Shown here: positions 54,290-64,000 of the stretch, in pieces
How positions within the stretch are numbered: the first letter of the stretch is position 1
Layout: every line of letters starts with the position of its first letter
NCBI RefSeq assembly: GCF_029931775.1
Contig: NC_079318.1
Span: 78,155,614 to 78,219,613, forward strand
Direction: 5' to 3'
Length of the DNA: 64,000 nt
Origin: Euleptes europaea
Lineage: Eukaryota; Chordata; Lepidosauria; Squamata; Sphaerodactylidae
Notes under the pieces: generated by a model
The model's database searches: none
What the model saw: only the letters and a program-made list of their open reading frames with translations
Told to the model about the DNA's origin: nothing
Translations under genes and position numbers: made by a program

Positions 54290-55740
54290 TGTTTATTTAT
54301 TTATTAAAACATTTATACGCTGCCTTCCTCATAGTTTAAGGCAGCTTGCAATGATAGTTAAAGAACATTTCCAGTTAAAACCAAAATAAAATAGCAAACC
54401 CCAAATTTCTGCCTCCCTCTCCCTGCTTAAGAAGAAGAAGAGGAGTTGGTTTTTATATGCCAACTTTCTCTACCACTTAAGGGAGACTCAAACTGGCTTA
54501 CAATCACCTTCCCCTCCGCACAACAGACACCCTGTGAGGTAGGTGGGGTTGAGAAAGCTCTAAGAGATCTGTGACTAGCCCAAGGTCACCCAGTTGGCTT
54601 CGTGTGTAGGAGTGGGGAAACAAATCCAGTTCATCAGATTAGTCTCCATCACTCATGTGGAGGAGTTTGGAATCAAACCTGGTTCTCCAGATTAGAGCCC
54701 ACTGCTCCAAACCACTGCTCTTAACCACTACACCATGCTGGCCTGCCAATTCAAGCAAGACTTTAAATGCCTCCTGAAGATCACCAAGTCAGGGAGCCCA
54801 TTCCACAGAACAGGAGCCATGATGGAAAAGGCTTGCAATCTGGTCAGTGCCAGATGGGCATGCTAAATTGTGGGATAGCCATTGGTATGCGCAGGGACCT
54901 ATGGAAGGAGACAGTCCTTTCAAATGGGTGGGTCCCAGGTTGTGAAGGGCTTTAAAAGTTGTAATCTTGAATTGAACTCGGAAACAGATCGGCAGCCAGT
55001 GTTGATGTTTCAAGTGGGCAACATATGTTCCCAGTGGCTAGCCCCTGACAGTAGTTGGGCATTCCGCACCAGTTGTGGTTTCCAGGTTGAGTTCAAGGGC
55101 AGCCCCACATAGAACACATTGCAGTAATCCAGCTGTAAGGCTACGGAAGCATGGATCAGCATGGCTAGATCGGCTGCATCTAGGTAACGAGAGAGTTCGT
55201 GAACTAGATGCAGCTCATAGAAGGTGTTCCTGGCCTCCATGCCCACCTGCTTTTCAAAGAGCAAGGCAAGGGCCATGAGCATCCCCCCCAAGCTCTTAAC
55301 CTGCTCTGAAAAAGCCAACTTCACCCCATTTAGGATAGATGGATTTAGTTGCTCTAGAATATCAGCCTTCCCAACCAGCATGACCTCTGTGTAGTCTGGA
55401 TTCAGCTTCAGCTTGTTCTGCTTTAGTCACCTGACCACAGCTTCAAAGCACCAGTTCAGAAACAAGACGGACGTATCTGGAGACTTGGATAATGAAAGAC
55501 AAGGTTGGGTGTTACCTGCATATTGATGACACCGAACCCCATGCTCCAGACAATCTCAACAGATTTATGTATACTAAAGAGCAAGTGTGAGAGAATAGAA
55601 CCCTGTGGCACTCCGCAAGGTAAATCCCACCCAGTCGATTCTCCCCCTTTGGTGGAAACTCTGTGCATCTGGTCAGACAGAAAAGAATGAAACCACAAAA
55701 GGAACAGTGGGAATTTGGGGAAAATCTAAAACACATGCAA
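54290..55740 (-). mobile_element. LINE of the L2/CR1 (jockey) group, 5'-truncated, with a nested SINE
   Basis: On the minus strand 55698-55456 encodes WFHSFLSDQMHRVS and DLPCGVPQGSILS, the reverse-transcriptase block before the catalytic motif. Where HQYADDT is expected the DNA reads HQYAGNT with frame changes. 55381-55010 encodes EQVKSLGGML and LDYCNVFYVGLPL; 55013-54789 encodes QHWLPICFRVQFKI. The 3' end is the TTTA-rich stretch near 54295. Several frame breaks show it is inactive. Confidence 0.8.
54429..54742 (-). repeat. Squamate tRNA-derived SINE nested in a LINE
   Basis: The minus-strand head is gccagcatggtgtagtggtt; the tail is a (CTT)n run. It splits the LINE 3'UTR (54290-54428) from its coding part (from 54743). 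Confidence 0.85.
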
Positions 55741-55878
55741 TAACTTATTTTCTAAAGATTTAAACTTTTCAACTTTAAGGACATAGCTACATTGTATATA
55801 ATGATTTTAACACTTGATAATTCTGTGACATTTTAAATTTAATTCAGACAATAGCTTCCAATTTACTCAGTGCTAGCG

Positions 55879-55897
55879 AGAGAGAGAGAGAGAGAGC
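55879..55897. repeat. (GA)n microsatellite
   Basis: About 9 GA units. Confidence 0.9.
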
Positions 55898-57079
55898 AAG
55901 CATATTGGTTAAGAAATGGAGTACAAAATGCGATACTTCCCCCTATACAGGCAATATTAACCAGGAACAGTATAAAAATCTTAAAACACTGGTTTACCAG
56001 AGGCAGTTTGGGGTTAATGCATGCAAAAAGAAAGAGGGCTGCACCAAACCAAAATGGAGACAAAAAGCAGCAATTGGCGCAAGGGAAAATTGTTTAATAG
56101 TTAAATTGCCCCATCACGCTTCACATATGCTTCTTCAAGGGGAGCTTTTTTTATTCAAACGTTCTGAGCTTGGGACTTCTGGGTTAATGCATGCACCATA
56201 ACCCAGGAATTCTTTTTAAACTATTGTTTTAAAAAACTTGTCTGCCTCCAAAAAAGCCTAAGAGATTACAGTATTAAGGGCTTTTTAGTAAATCTGCATA
56301 TCGAGTTAACTGCTCTGGGCTCTTTAAATAGTGCACCGTCATTATACAAATGTCATAACATAATTGTGTAGCTGCAACCCCAGCATCACAAACAACAAAC
56401 AGTATGGCTTTCAGAGTGCTACCACTGAGTTTCTTTCTCTAATCGGAATCACTTTCTGAAAGATATCCCTTAATTCTGAATCACGGCTCTCTCATTAAGA
56501 CTTCAGAAGGCTGAAGAATTGTCCAGACTGAATCAAGCTTCTCTGTTCTTTCACCTGTCAGCTTGTTTCTTGATTTGTGTATATTTTCAAATGTAGACCA
56601 CACACCGCAGAAGGTGCAGGAATCTGAAGCATGTGCGAGGCTTTAAGTGATGCATATTTACAAAACAGAAACTGTAATACCGTGTATTTTCTGTCTTTCA
56701 TAGGCTGCTTTGGGGGTTTTCATTGCGTCCACAAGAAGTTCTCCCCCCTTCCAATCACCCTTCTGTGGTGTCTCCTCTTTTGCTCTGATGTTTCTAGAAC
56801 GTTTTTGTTCCGATGTTTCCCGAAACATTGGGATCGTACTGGGGTATCTTGCAGTGTAGACAGGAGCGTGCATATTTCCACACTTCCCCGCCCACACCCT
56901 GCTCCATTTTCCGTCCCCATTCCCTCATGCCTGTCATCCCACCCCCGCTGCTTGTGGGCTGTTTGCTGTTTTTTAAAAGTCAGTAGTGGGTACATCACTA
57001 CAATGCTATAGTGATACACCTAGTATAGTTTTTTTAAGCCCTCTGGTGGGGTGGGAGAATAGCAGGTGTGAGGGATTAT

Positions 57080-57104
57080 TAGTGTGTGTGTGTGTGTGTG
57101 TGCG
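57080..57104. repeat. (GT)n microsatellite
   Basis: About 11 GT units, degrading into a gtgcgtgc stretch. Confidence 0.9.
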
Positions 57105-59629
57105 TGCGCAGTGCTGGATTCTGAGAGTTGTGCTCTCCATAGAAGTTGGCTTTCTGAGCAGCTAGTGTCTTCAGATGCCAAACCCAGGAGATTGGCAAGA
57201 GAAATAGTTGGGAAAGGTGCTAGCCTCCTCTCCTAGACCCACTGATCATGGCCTCTCCACCCCCACCACCCATATGATTGGCAGAACTATAAGGTAAAAT
57301 TTAAGTCCTGTGAAGTAGGGGCTGGCAGGCAGTTGGTTTCTAGTTGGTTTCCCTTGTTAAAATACATTTACTCTTCACACAGAAATTGTTCTCTGCAACA
57401 GATTGCTGCTGCCTGTGAATTCTTCTGTCCTGGGACTTGAATAAGCAGAACTAGGCAAACAATGGGACGGTAGGCTAGAAAGCAAAGCCCTGCCTCTGTC
57501 TGGGGCTATAGCAAATGGGCGAAAGGCCTAGAACCTGCTAGCTAGGAAGCTCAGGGCATTGAGTGAGTGCCCAAATGTGCTGAATTGGCAGGCGGCAGGG
57601 CTGGGCAAGCGGATGTGATTCAGCAGGGAGCTGAGCTGGGGCGTTGTGCACATACAGGGCACCTGTGGTCACTTTCCTATATATAATTGGGCAAATGTGT
57701 GGCCAGGGTGGAGGTGGTCCTGCAGCTTTTTCCAACAAATCCTGTGCTTGAATAGGGGTGAAATAGAGATTATCCAGGGGGTGGAGTGTATGAAAGAGAA
57801 GGGAATGGTTTACACAGGACTGAAGAGCTGAGGGAAACAAACTGAGATTTTTTCAAGAGCCACTGCGGAGCCAAGTATTTTGAATTGTGTACTTTGGAAG
57901 CATCACCGTTCTCAGAAGCTTATGCAGCCTGAGGCTTCTTTCACCTCTGCGTATAGCCACTGTTCACTTCTAAGCAATAGATGCAGCCTAAATGTGGCAG
58001 TCTGTTTGGAAGCTTCCTGTGGCTCCACAAAGTGAGCGTAGAGGAGACGGGGTCATATTGCTGTCACAGCGTCGTCCTGGCAGTTGATGTTTCTCGGGTA
58101 GGCTTGGTTTTGTCCATCATCTGTGAAGATTCCAGGCCTCTAGCAATTCCTGGAATCCTTCTCACATAGCTCCAGTCATGCTGGGGTAGAGTGAGAAGTC
58201 TCCTCTCTGAAGCATACTTGTGTGGCCCACAGGCCTTTCCCTTTAGTTTTACTCTCCTGCAGAAACGAGCCATCTAGCCCTCCTGGTTGCTGGTAGGAAA
58301 GGGCAAAAACTCTAAAGCCCTTTTATGTCCCTCTATGTGGAGGTTGTGATAAGGTGCTTCGTCTTCCCTTCCTTCACTCTCCAGTCCCAGAGACTGCCTT
58401 TCCTTATGATGCCACCCCTGTCTGGGGCATGTGCAGTGTCCTAAGGGGAAAGCAGCTATGTCCTGGGGGACAGTAGGCAGCAGTTGCGTGGGGCAGGTGA
58501 TCCAGTGGCATTACATCACAGGTAAGGATGGCCTCTGTGCCCTGGCAAAGCTTGCCTTCACCCTTCTGGCGAACCAGCTACTGTCCCTGACTGGGTAGCC
58601 CGAGCCCAGTGTGCGTGTTTGGAGATGGGGGTGTGTGGGAGAGATTGCTGCATGATATGGGTGTCCTAGCAGGACTGCAATTCATGACCCTTATTCCTGT
58701 CACAAGGGCCTTTGGGGGCTCTAATCTCATATTGAAATGAGATTGGTTGTCTAAACTCTACTGGGATTTAGGTGCCTTATTTAGACTTGCTTCTGGAGGT
58801 GTCTTTGAGTTCAGGAGAAGCCAGAGGCAAAAGCAGCTGAAGGGATCAGGCAGCTTCTCTGAACCCAGCGAGGACAAAGGTGGAAATAATGCCCTTCTCT
58901 GTGCCAGGCTAGAAAGTATCATTGCCTTGCTTGTCCCAAAGTGGGCGTTGGAAGTTGTGATCTGATTTGGACCTTGACATGAGCAGGGTACGTTCACCCA
59001 GGCAAAGGCGAATGGGAAAGAGAGCTGCTTCCGTAGTAGACTCTTGAGTGTTCAGCACAGTTCCCCAATGTGCTTTCTCCCCTGCCCAAGTAATCCAGCA
59101 GCATTCACATGGCTGCCAGTGGCAGAATCAGGAGATCTGCTGTTCCTTATAGAGCTCCATTGTTCCTCCATTCTCTTCTCACTGAGAGCAGAACAGAAGA
59201 TGGAGCGCATAGGGCTGAAGGTGCTGTGTAGACGTTTTCCAGGCTCCCTCCCAGCAGCTCATGGGCTGTTTACTCAGTGACAAAATGGACATGGCACTGG
59301 GTCTGACTGAGGAGAGTCTTCTGCCTGCAGCTGCAAAAAATATGGGCAGAATTCCAGCCCTAGTGAGCACAGAAAGTTGATCCATCACTGGTGTGTACGG
59401 TTGCAGCTGCCCAGAACAAACAAGCACCAATCTTCCCTGCCACCTATTACAGTCTAGCAAGACCCCTTGGAATAAGGACGCCTCTTCAGTTGTGGTGCTG
59501 GTTGGTCTCTGTACTGCCCAGAAAATTCCCCTGTCTATCAAAAGTGAAGTTGGCTCTTTTAGGCCCTCAGAAAAGGGATGTAAAAGTGGTGAGAGGGAAG
59601 CGCTGATTGGACTCTTCTTTTTTCTTTCA

Positions 59630-59760
59630 ATTTGCAGTGGACTTATGGTGACCCTGTAGGGTTTTCAGGGAAAGAGACATTCAGAGCTGGTTTGCAATTG
59701 CCTGCCTCTGCATAGTGACCCTGGACTTCTTTGGTGGCCTCTCATCCAGGTCAGGGCTAT
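59630..59760 (-). repeat. SINE tail fragment, antisense
   Basis: It has gtggacttatggtgaccctg, gggttttcagggaaagagac and cctgcctctgcatagtgacc, the antisense tail part of a 5S- or tRNA-type SINE with a Bov-B-like end. Confidence 0.6.
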
Positions 59761-59783
59761 CTAGGTCAGGGCTTCCATTCATT

Positions 59784-59994
59784 GTGTGTGTGTGAAGTGC
59801 CATCAAGTTGCAGCTGACTTATGGCGACCCCTTTTGGGGTTTTCATGGCAAGAGACTAACAGAGGTGGTTTGTCAGTGCCTTCCTCTGCACAGCAACCCT
59901 GGTATTCCTTGGTGGTCTCCCATCCAAATACTAACCAGGGCCAACCCTGCTTAGCTTCTGAGTTCTGACGAGATCAGGCTAGCCTGGGCCATCC
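59784..59994 (-). repeat. 5S-rRNA-derived SINE (5S-Sauria type), antisense, with long target duplication
   Basis: It has gtgccatcaagttgcagctg, ctctgcacagcaaccctggt, caaatactaaccagggccaa and tgacgagatcaggctagcct. A 21-bp sequence (59763-59783) is repeated exactly at 59995-60015. Its first seven bases also resemble the SINE head, so the true duplication is 14-21 bp. Confidence 0.9.
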
Positions 59995-60024
59995 AGGTCA
60001 GGGCTTCCATTCATTAGTGGTTTG

Positions 60025-60256
60025 AAATTTTTGTTTTGTTTATTTATGTCCCACTTCTTTCCTCAATGGGGACCCAAAGCAACTTATGACATCTCCCCCC
60101 GCCTTGTATCCTTACAGCAACACCCCTGTGAGGTGAGTTAGGATTATAGAAAGTGACTGGCCCAAGGTTATGCAGTGAGTTTCTGTAGCAGAATGGGGAT
60201 TTGAACTTGGGTCTCCCAGATCCTAGTCTGAAATCTAACCACTACGCCACGCCGGC
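60025..60256 (-). repeat. tRNA-derived SINE, antisense
   Basis: It has gtttatttatgtcccacttc, ctcaatggggacccaaagca and gggtctcccagatcctagtc, ending ccactacgccacgccggc, the reverse of the 50040 type. Confidence 0.75.
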
Positions 60257-60432
60257 ACTTTGCAGGCTTTCAATTTGCACTGAACTCCTTCTCAACTGAA
60301 ATAAGGGTTAAAATTCTGTATGTAAATGGCTCCATTTTAAATGTCAACTTGGGGTTTTAAGCTCCCCCACCCCAATTTTTCAGAACAGAGACTTAACCAT
60401 CCTATTCCTTGTGACTATGACTGCATCTAGAT

Positions 60433-60821
60433 CAGGGGTGGGGAACGTCAGGCCCGGGGGCCGTATAAGGCCCGTGAAATCATTTGGTGTGGCTCTTCAT
60501 GGGTCCTGGCAGATCTCTAGCTCAGAAGGATCTAAGACTGGCGATCCTCCCCCTCCCGCGGACAGGAATAGCCTCTATTCAAGGTGGATGTGAGTTTGTG
60601 TTTGCTGCCCTGCCTGAATCTCTCGGGCTCAGCTGGGGACGGCAGAGCTCAAAAGCGAGTTGCTCTACGTGGCAGACACTCGGAGCTGTCTCCAGTCGTG
60701 GCTCTTGGCTAAATGTCCAAATATAGCAGGCTAATTTTTAAGTTGATAATTTTGTATGGCCCGGAAATGATGTTATAAATATCCAAATGGCCCTTGGCAG
60801 AAAAAGGGTTCCCCACCCCTG
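60433..60821 (+). mobile_element. Non-autonomous hAT element (caggggtggggaac family)
   Basis: It starts caggggtggggaacgtcagg and ends agggttccccacccctg. Perfect 8-bp copies of atctagat flank it at 60425-60432 and 60822-60829. The interior has no complete transposase frame. Confidence 0.85.
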
Positions 60822-61830
60822 ATCTAGATGTTTTGGCTGGGATCCTATACTTTAGTTCTGTTCATCTGTTGTAGAGGCATGCTGCAGAGCATACTTCCTC
60901 TGGTGCTAGGCACTTGCACAAGATCAGTGTTTCCCAAGGAACCCCAAAGTGCCTAGTGCAATAGGAATGTGCTTCACAGCAGAGGGTTGCCTATGCAGCA
61001 GACAAAGAGAAGTGCATGCAGAACAAAGTTGTACAATCAAAGCCACTAAATTGCAGAGGGGAACCTGCTATGGAAGCATATTTACCACATTAGTAAAGTA
61101 TGTAGAGCTTTCTGCTCAGGATTGAAGGTGGGGTAGGAAATCCTGTTTTCCTTCAAGGGCTGGATTTGGACAATTCTGATCAGCTGCCCCTTATGCCAGT
61201 CACAAAAAACCTGACTGCACAGAGGAGGGAAAGGGCAACAAATCAGCTTTGGAACCAGAGCCAAATTTGTGTGGGAGTACAGGCGTGAGGGTGTTGGGAA
61301 ATGAAGCTGCACTGCAGCAAACCACACCCCACCCTGGCACCTGCTCCTGTTTCTATGTACATCTGCACACAGGTTGCAAGGGCCTAGTTGTTTAGCAGGT
61401 ACATCTTTCTCTAGCTGACCGTCCTCCAGTTGAAATTCCCATTTGGACAGCCCCACTCGATGCTTGTCTTAATGCTTCCAAGTGTTGGTGGTGCAGAATA
61501 AATAACTCATTAAAGCTTGCTCTGTTGCGAGGAACAGGAGGGTGAATCCAGCTTTGAACTCAGCGCTGGGCTGGAGTTGGGCTCTTTGCCGTTTCATCGG
61601 CCTTCAAAGTTTCATCAGCCCAAAGAATTTGCTAGCTCTGGAAAAGTTTTATTTTTTAGTGATCTGTTGTTTTACTTAGACTTCCAGTTTGCCTGAGTTC
61701 CATCAAGAGTCACCCCTCCTGGCTCAAACCCTAGGGTGCATAAGGGCCTAGGCCAACTTTTGCACTCTGAATATTATGATGCATAAAGGTATTGTTCAGC
61801 ATAACTCTAAAACTTACAGCACCTTTAAAC

Positions 61831-62013
61831 CAGGGGTGTCAAACATAAGGCCCACGGGCCGGATCCAGCCCCTTGAGAGCTCTTATCCAGGGTGTGAGCC
61901 AGCCGAGGCAAACCCCCCCCCCCTCGATCTGGTCTGGCGAAGCTTAGCCCGACCCGACCAAGTGACATTTATGTCATATCCGGCCCTCGTAACAATTCAG
62001 TTTGACACCCCTG
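61831..62013 (+). mobile_element. Non-autonomous hAT element (caggggtgtcaaac family), copy 2
   Basis: It starts caggggtgtcaaacataagg and ends cagtttgacacccctg, matching 27039-27216. cctttaaac is present on both sides as an 8-9 bp duplication. Confidence 0.85.
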
Positions 62014-62353
62014 CCTTTAAACCATTGTTTGCTTCAAGAAAGTATGCCATCTTTCCAGAGGCGGCCCTATTACAGGCAAGGTGAGGCAGTGGGTTTTAGA
62101 TGCCATCGGTGGCAACAGAGTAGGAGAATGCATATTATCCTTGGGACACAATCAGTCGTCCTGCACAGACGAGTGTCTCTTGGTTCAGCTCATCTGTGTC
62201 TGTAGGTTTGCACAAGAGCCCTGCTGAATTGTGTCTCATGCATGCGCTATTTGTATTTTTGTTTTTGTGTAGGCTGGCTCCGCATCACACTGTTGCCATT
62301 GTTGTTGTGCTGACACAGTTGGCATATCCACCCCCTAAACTTGGGAATAGGCT

Positions 62354-62373
62354 GCAAGAGAGAGAGAGAGAGA
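62354..62373. repeat. (GA)n microsatellite
   Basis: About 10 GA units. Confidence 0.9.
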
Positions 62374-62427
62374 GAAGTATAACTGTCTTTTGTCCACTTA
62401 GCATCCTCTGGAAATAAGCATGCTGTT

Positions 62428-62700
62428 CACATAAGAAACTAAGAACATCTATGCTGGATCAGACCAAGGCCCATCAAGTCCAGCAGTCTGTTCACACAGT
62501 AGCCAACCAGGTGCCTCTAGGAAGCCCACAAACAAGACAACCGCAGCAGCATTATCCTGCCTATGTTCCACAGCACCTAATATATTCGGCATGCTCCTCT
62601 GATCCTGGAGAGAACAAGCATGCACCATGACTAGTATCCATTTTGATTAGTAGCCATGGATAGCCCTATCCTCCATGAACATGTCCTCTCCCTTTTAAAG
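62428..62700 (-). repeat. CR1-group LINE 3' region, antisense
   Basis: It has tgctggatcagaccaaggcc, catcaagtccagcagtctgt and cagtagccaaccaggtgcct, followed by the catgctcctctgatcctgga body segment. Confidence 0.75.
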
Positions 62701-63184
62701 CCTTACAGGAATGTAACTCCCTGGAAACCATTTGTATGGCTGTGGTTGGGCCTGGGCTGGTGTGGCTATTTTCATGCCAAGGAAGGAGGTTGATAGGGTT
62801 GTTTTCCCTATTGGTTTCCCTACTCTCTCTTGGCTCCACACCCTCCACTTTGTGTCCTACTTAAATCACTCTCGCTATTGTGCATCCAGCGCCTTGTTGA
62901 GTTGAGCATCTTCAAGGTGACGGTGTCTTGAAAGGAAACGGGTGAAGGCTCCTGTTTCTACAGCTAACTTGGATGCAGCGGGACAGCAATTGTAAGCAGT
63001 GAATTAATGATCCTTTTATCAGCAGCTCATTGTACAATGTAATGGCAAAACATGGGATTCCAGGGATGGAATTAAATTAAAAGCATGCCATAGCTTTTAG
63101 TTTCGGTTAAACCTCCATGTGGAGGAGCAGCACATTTATGGTCATGTACACAACGACGCTTCCAGAGGGGCCGTCACATTAGCC

Positions 63185-63280
63185 TGTTACAGCAAACCAG
63201 AAAGGGAGTCTTAGGACACCTTAAAGACAGAACAGATTTATTGTGAACTAGAACCTATGCTATCAGATCTATGAAGTATT
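63185..63280 (+). repeat. Diverged copy of the 49900-type retroposon
   Basis: It has gagtcttaggacaccttaaa, gacagaacagatttattgtg and agaacctatgctatcagatc, in the same order as the better copies at 49900 and 63445. Confidence 0.5.
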
Positions 63281-63444
63281 GCCCCTTATGTGGCAGAACA
63301 GATATGGATATGGAGGGGAGAAAACTGTTAACAGTGGGAATCAAAAGGCATTGTGTCATGTCTATGGGAAGCTCAAATAATAGACATTCCAAAACAGTAG
63401 TAATTTAATGCCTTTTTATACAGACTAACCAGCGAAGCATAGCA

Positions 63445-63545
63445 GAAAAGAGCAAGAGTCCAGTAGCACCTTAAAGACTAACAAAAATATTTTCTGGCAG
63501 GGTATGAGCTTTTGTGAGCCACAGCACACTTCTTCAGATACATAG
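63445..63545 (+). repeat. 49900-type retroposon, possibly Penelope-like, copy 2
   Basis: It has gagcaagagtccagtagcac, cttaaagactaacaaaaata, ttttctggcagggtatgagc and ends cacacttcttcagatac. Confidence 0.65.
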
Positions 63546-63729
63546 TTAGAGAACTCTTCATTGGAGTGGATGTTCAGTACAAAAAGTGTGGTGGGGGGAA
63601 GAGGAGAGAAAATGTTTTCAGGGCATAATGGAAGAGGCCAAAGTCTATAGTTCATGTCCTTGAGATGGAGACCAAGAAGTGTTTCAGACTTGATTAGATT
63701 AGATGGTACTGGATGCAAAACAGATCAAA

Positions 63730-64000
63730 AGAGTTGGAAGAGGCCATACAGGCCAACCCCTTGCTCAATGCAGGATCATCTTAGAGCATCGTTCAGCCGC
63801 TGTGTGAAGACTGCCAGAGAGGAGGAGCTCACCACCTCCCTAGGCAGCCAATTCCACAGCTGAACTACTCTTACTGTAAATAATTTTTCCTAATGTCCAG
63901 CTGGTACCTTTCTACCTGTAATTTATAGCCATTATTGCGAGTCCTATCCTCTGCTGCCAACATGATCCCTGCCTCCTCTAAGTGTCAGCCTTTCAAATAT
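63730..64000 (-). repeat. CR1 LINE 3' region, antisense, running off the window
   Basis: It has gagttggaagaggccataca, ccaattccacagctgaacta, aataatttttcctaatgtcc and tggtacctttctacctgtaa, the common CR1 3'UTR in reverse. It continues past the right edge. Confidence 0.75.

Larger units (their letters stand above)
44937..64000 (+). other. Probable MAPRE3 intron 1, no coding exon seen
   Basis: The stretch holds the repeats listed here. I found no sequence for the EB3 N-terminus (MAVNVYSTSV) and no other recognisable coding exon. The stretches 45720-48360, 50300-52280, 52550-53350, 55900-59600 and 60850-61800 show nothing I can name, apart from simple repeats. Confidence 0.55.

Noticed and set aside
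1-64000. Search for retroviral or LTR elements, CRISPR arrays and toxin-like genes
   Set aside because: No paired long terminal repeats, no gag, pol or env-like frames and no regular spacer arrays were recognised by eye.

Overview
The window looks like nuclear DNA from a squamate reptile (lizard or gecko type). The evidence is its repeats: 5S-rRNA-derived SINEs of the 5S-Sauria kind, tRNA-derived Sauria-type SINEs, a Bov-B LINE tail, CR1/L2 LINE ends, Penelope-like fragments and many short hAT elements with 8-bp target duplications. There is no prokaryotic gene organisation and no retroviral or LTR element that I could recognise.

One protein-coding gene can be read with confidence. From 1396 to about 35.5 kb, on the plus strand, lie all 12 coding exons of DPYSL5 (CRMP5). 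They splice into an intact 564-residue protein with every junction in phase. The upstream non-coding exon lies outside the window. The first coding intron is 16.6 kb; the rest are 0.3-2.6 kb. The last exon carries the stop at 33674-33676 and a 3'UTR of about 1.85 kb with two poly(A) signals.

From 35.5 to 43.4 kb is intergenic DNA rich in SINE and hAT insertions. At 39.1-39.26 kb it holds two close matches to the RFX X-box, followed by an ATG in strong Kozak context and a splice donor. This is a possible unannotated RFX-driven first exon. At 43.48-44.56 kb is a CpG island with GC boxes, an NRF1 palindrome and two imperfect X-boxes. From the conserved vertebrate order DPYSL5-MAPRE3 it is most simply the MAPRE3 (EB3) promoter and non-coding first exon. 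No MAPRE3 coding exon was recognised, so 44-64 kb is probably its first intron.

The non-coding DNA is layered with nested transposons. The clearest are a self-complementary Penelope-like insertion (two perfect 76-bp arms) with a 14-bp target duplication at 44.56-44.82 kb; a SINE split by both a hAT element and a LINE fragment at 31.68-32.43 kb; a 5S SINE split by a hAT at 39.85-40.4 kb; a hAT split by a SINE at 12.77-13.55 kb; and a SINE split by a hAT and a microsatellite at 26.9-27.4 kb. All repeat names come from recognition by eye, without a database search.
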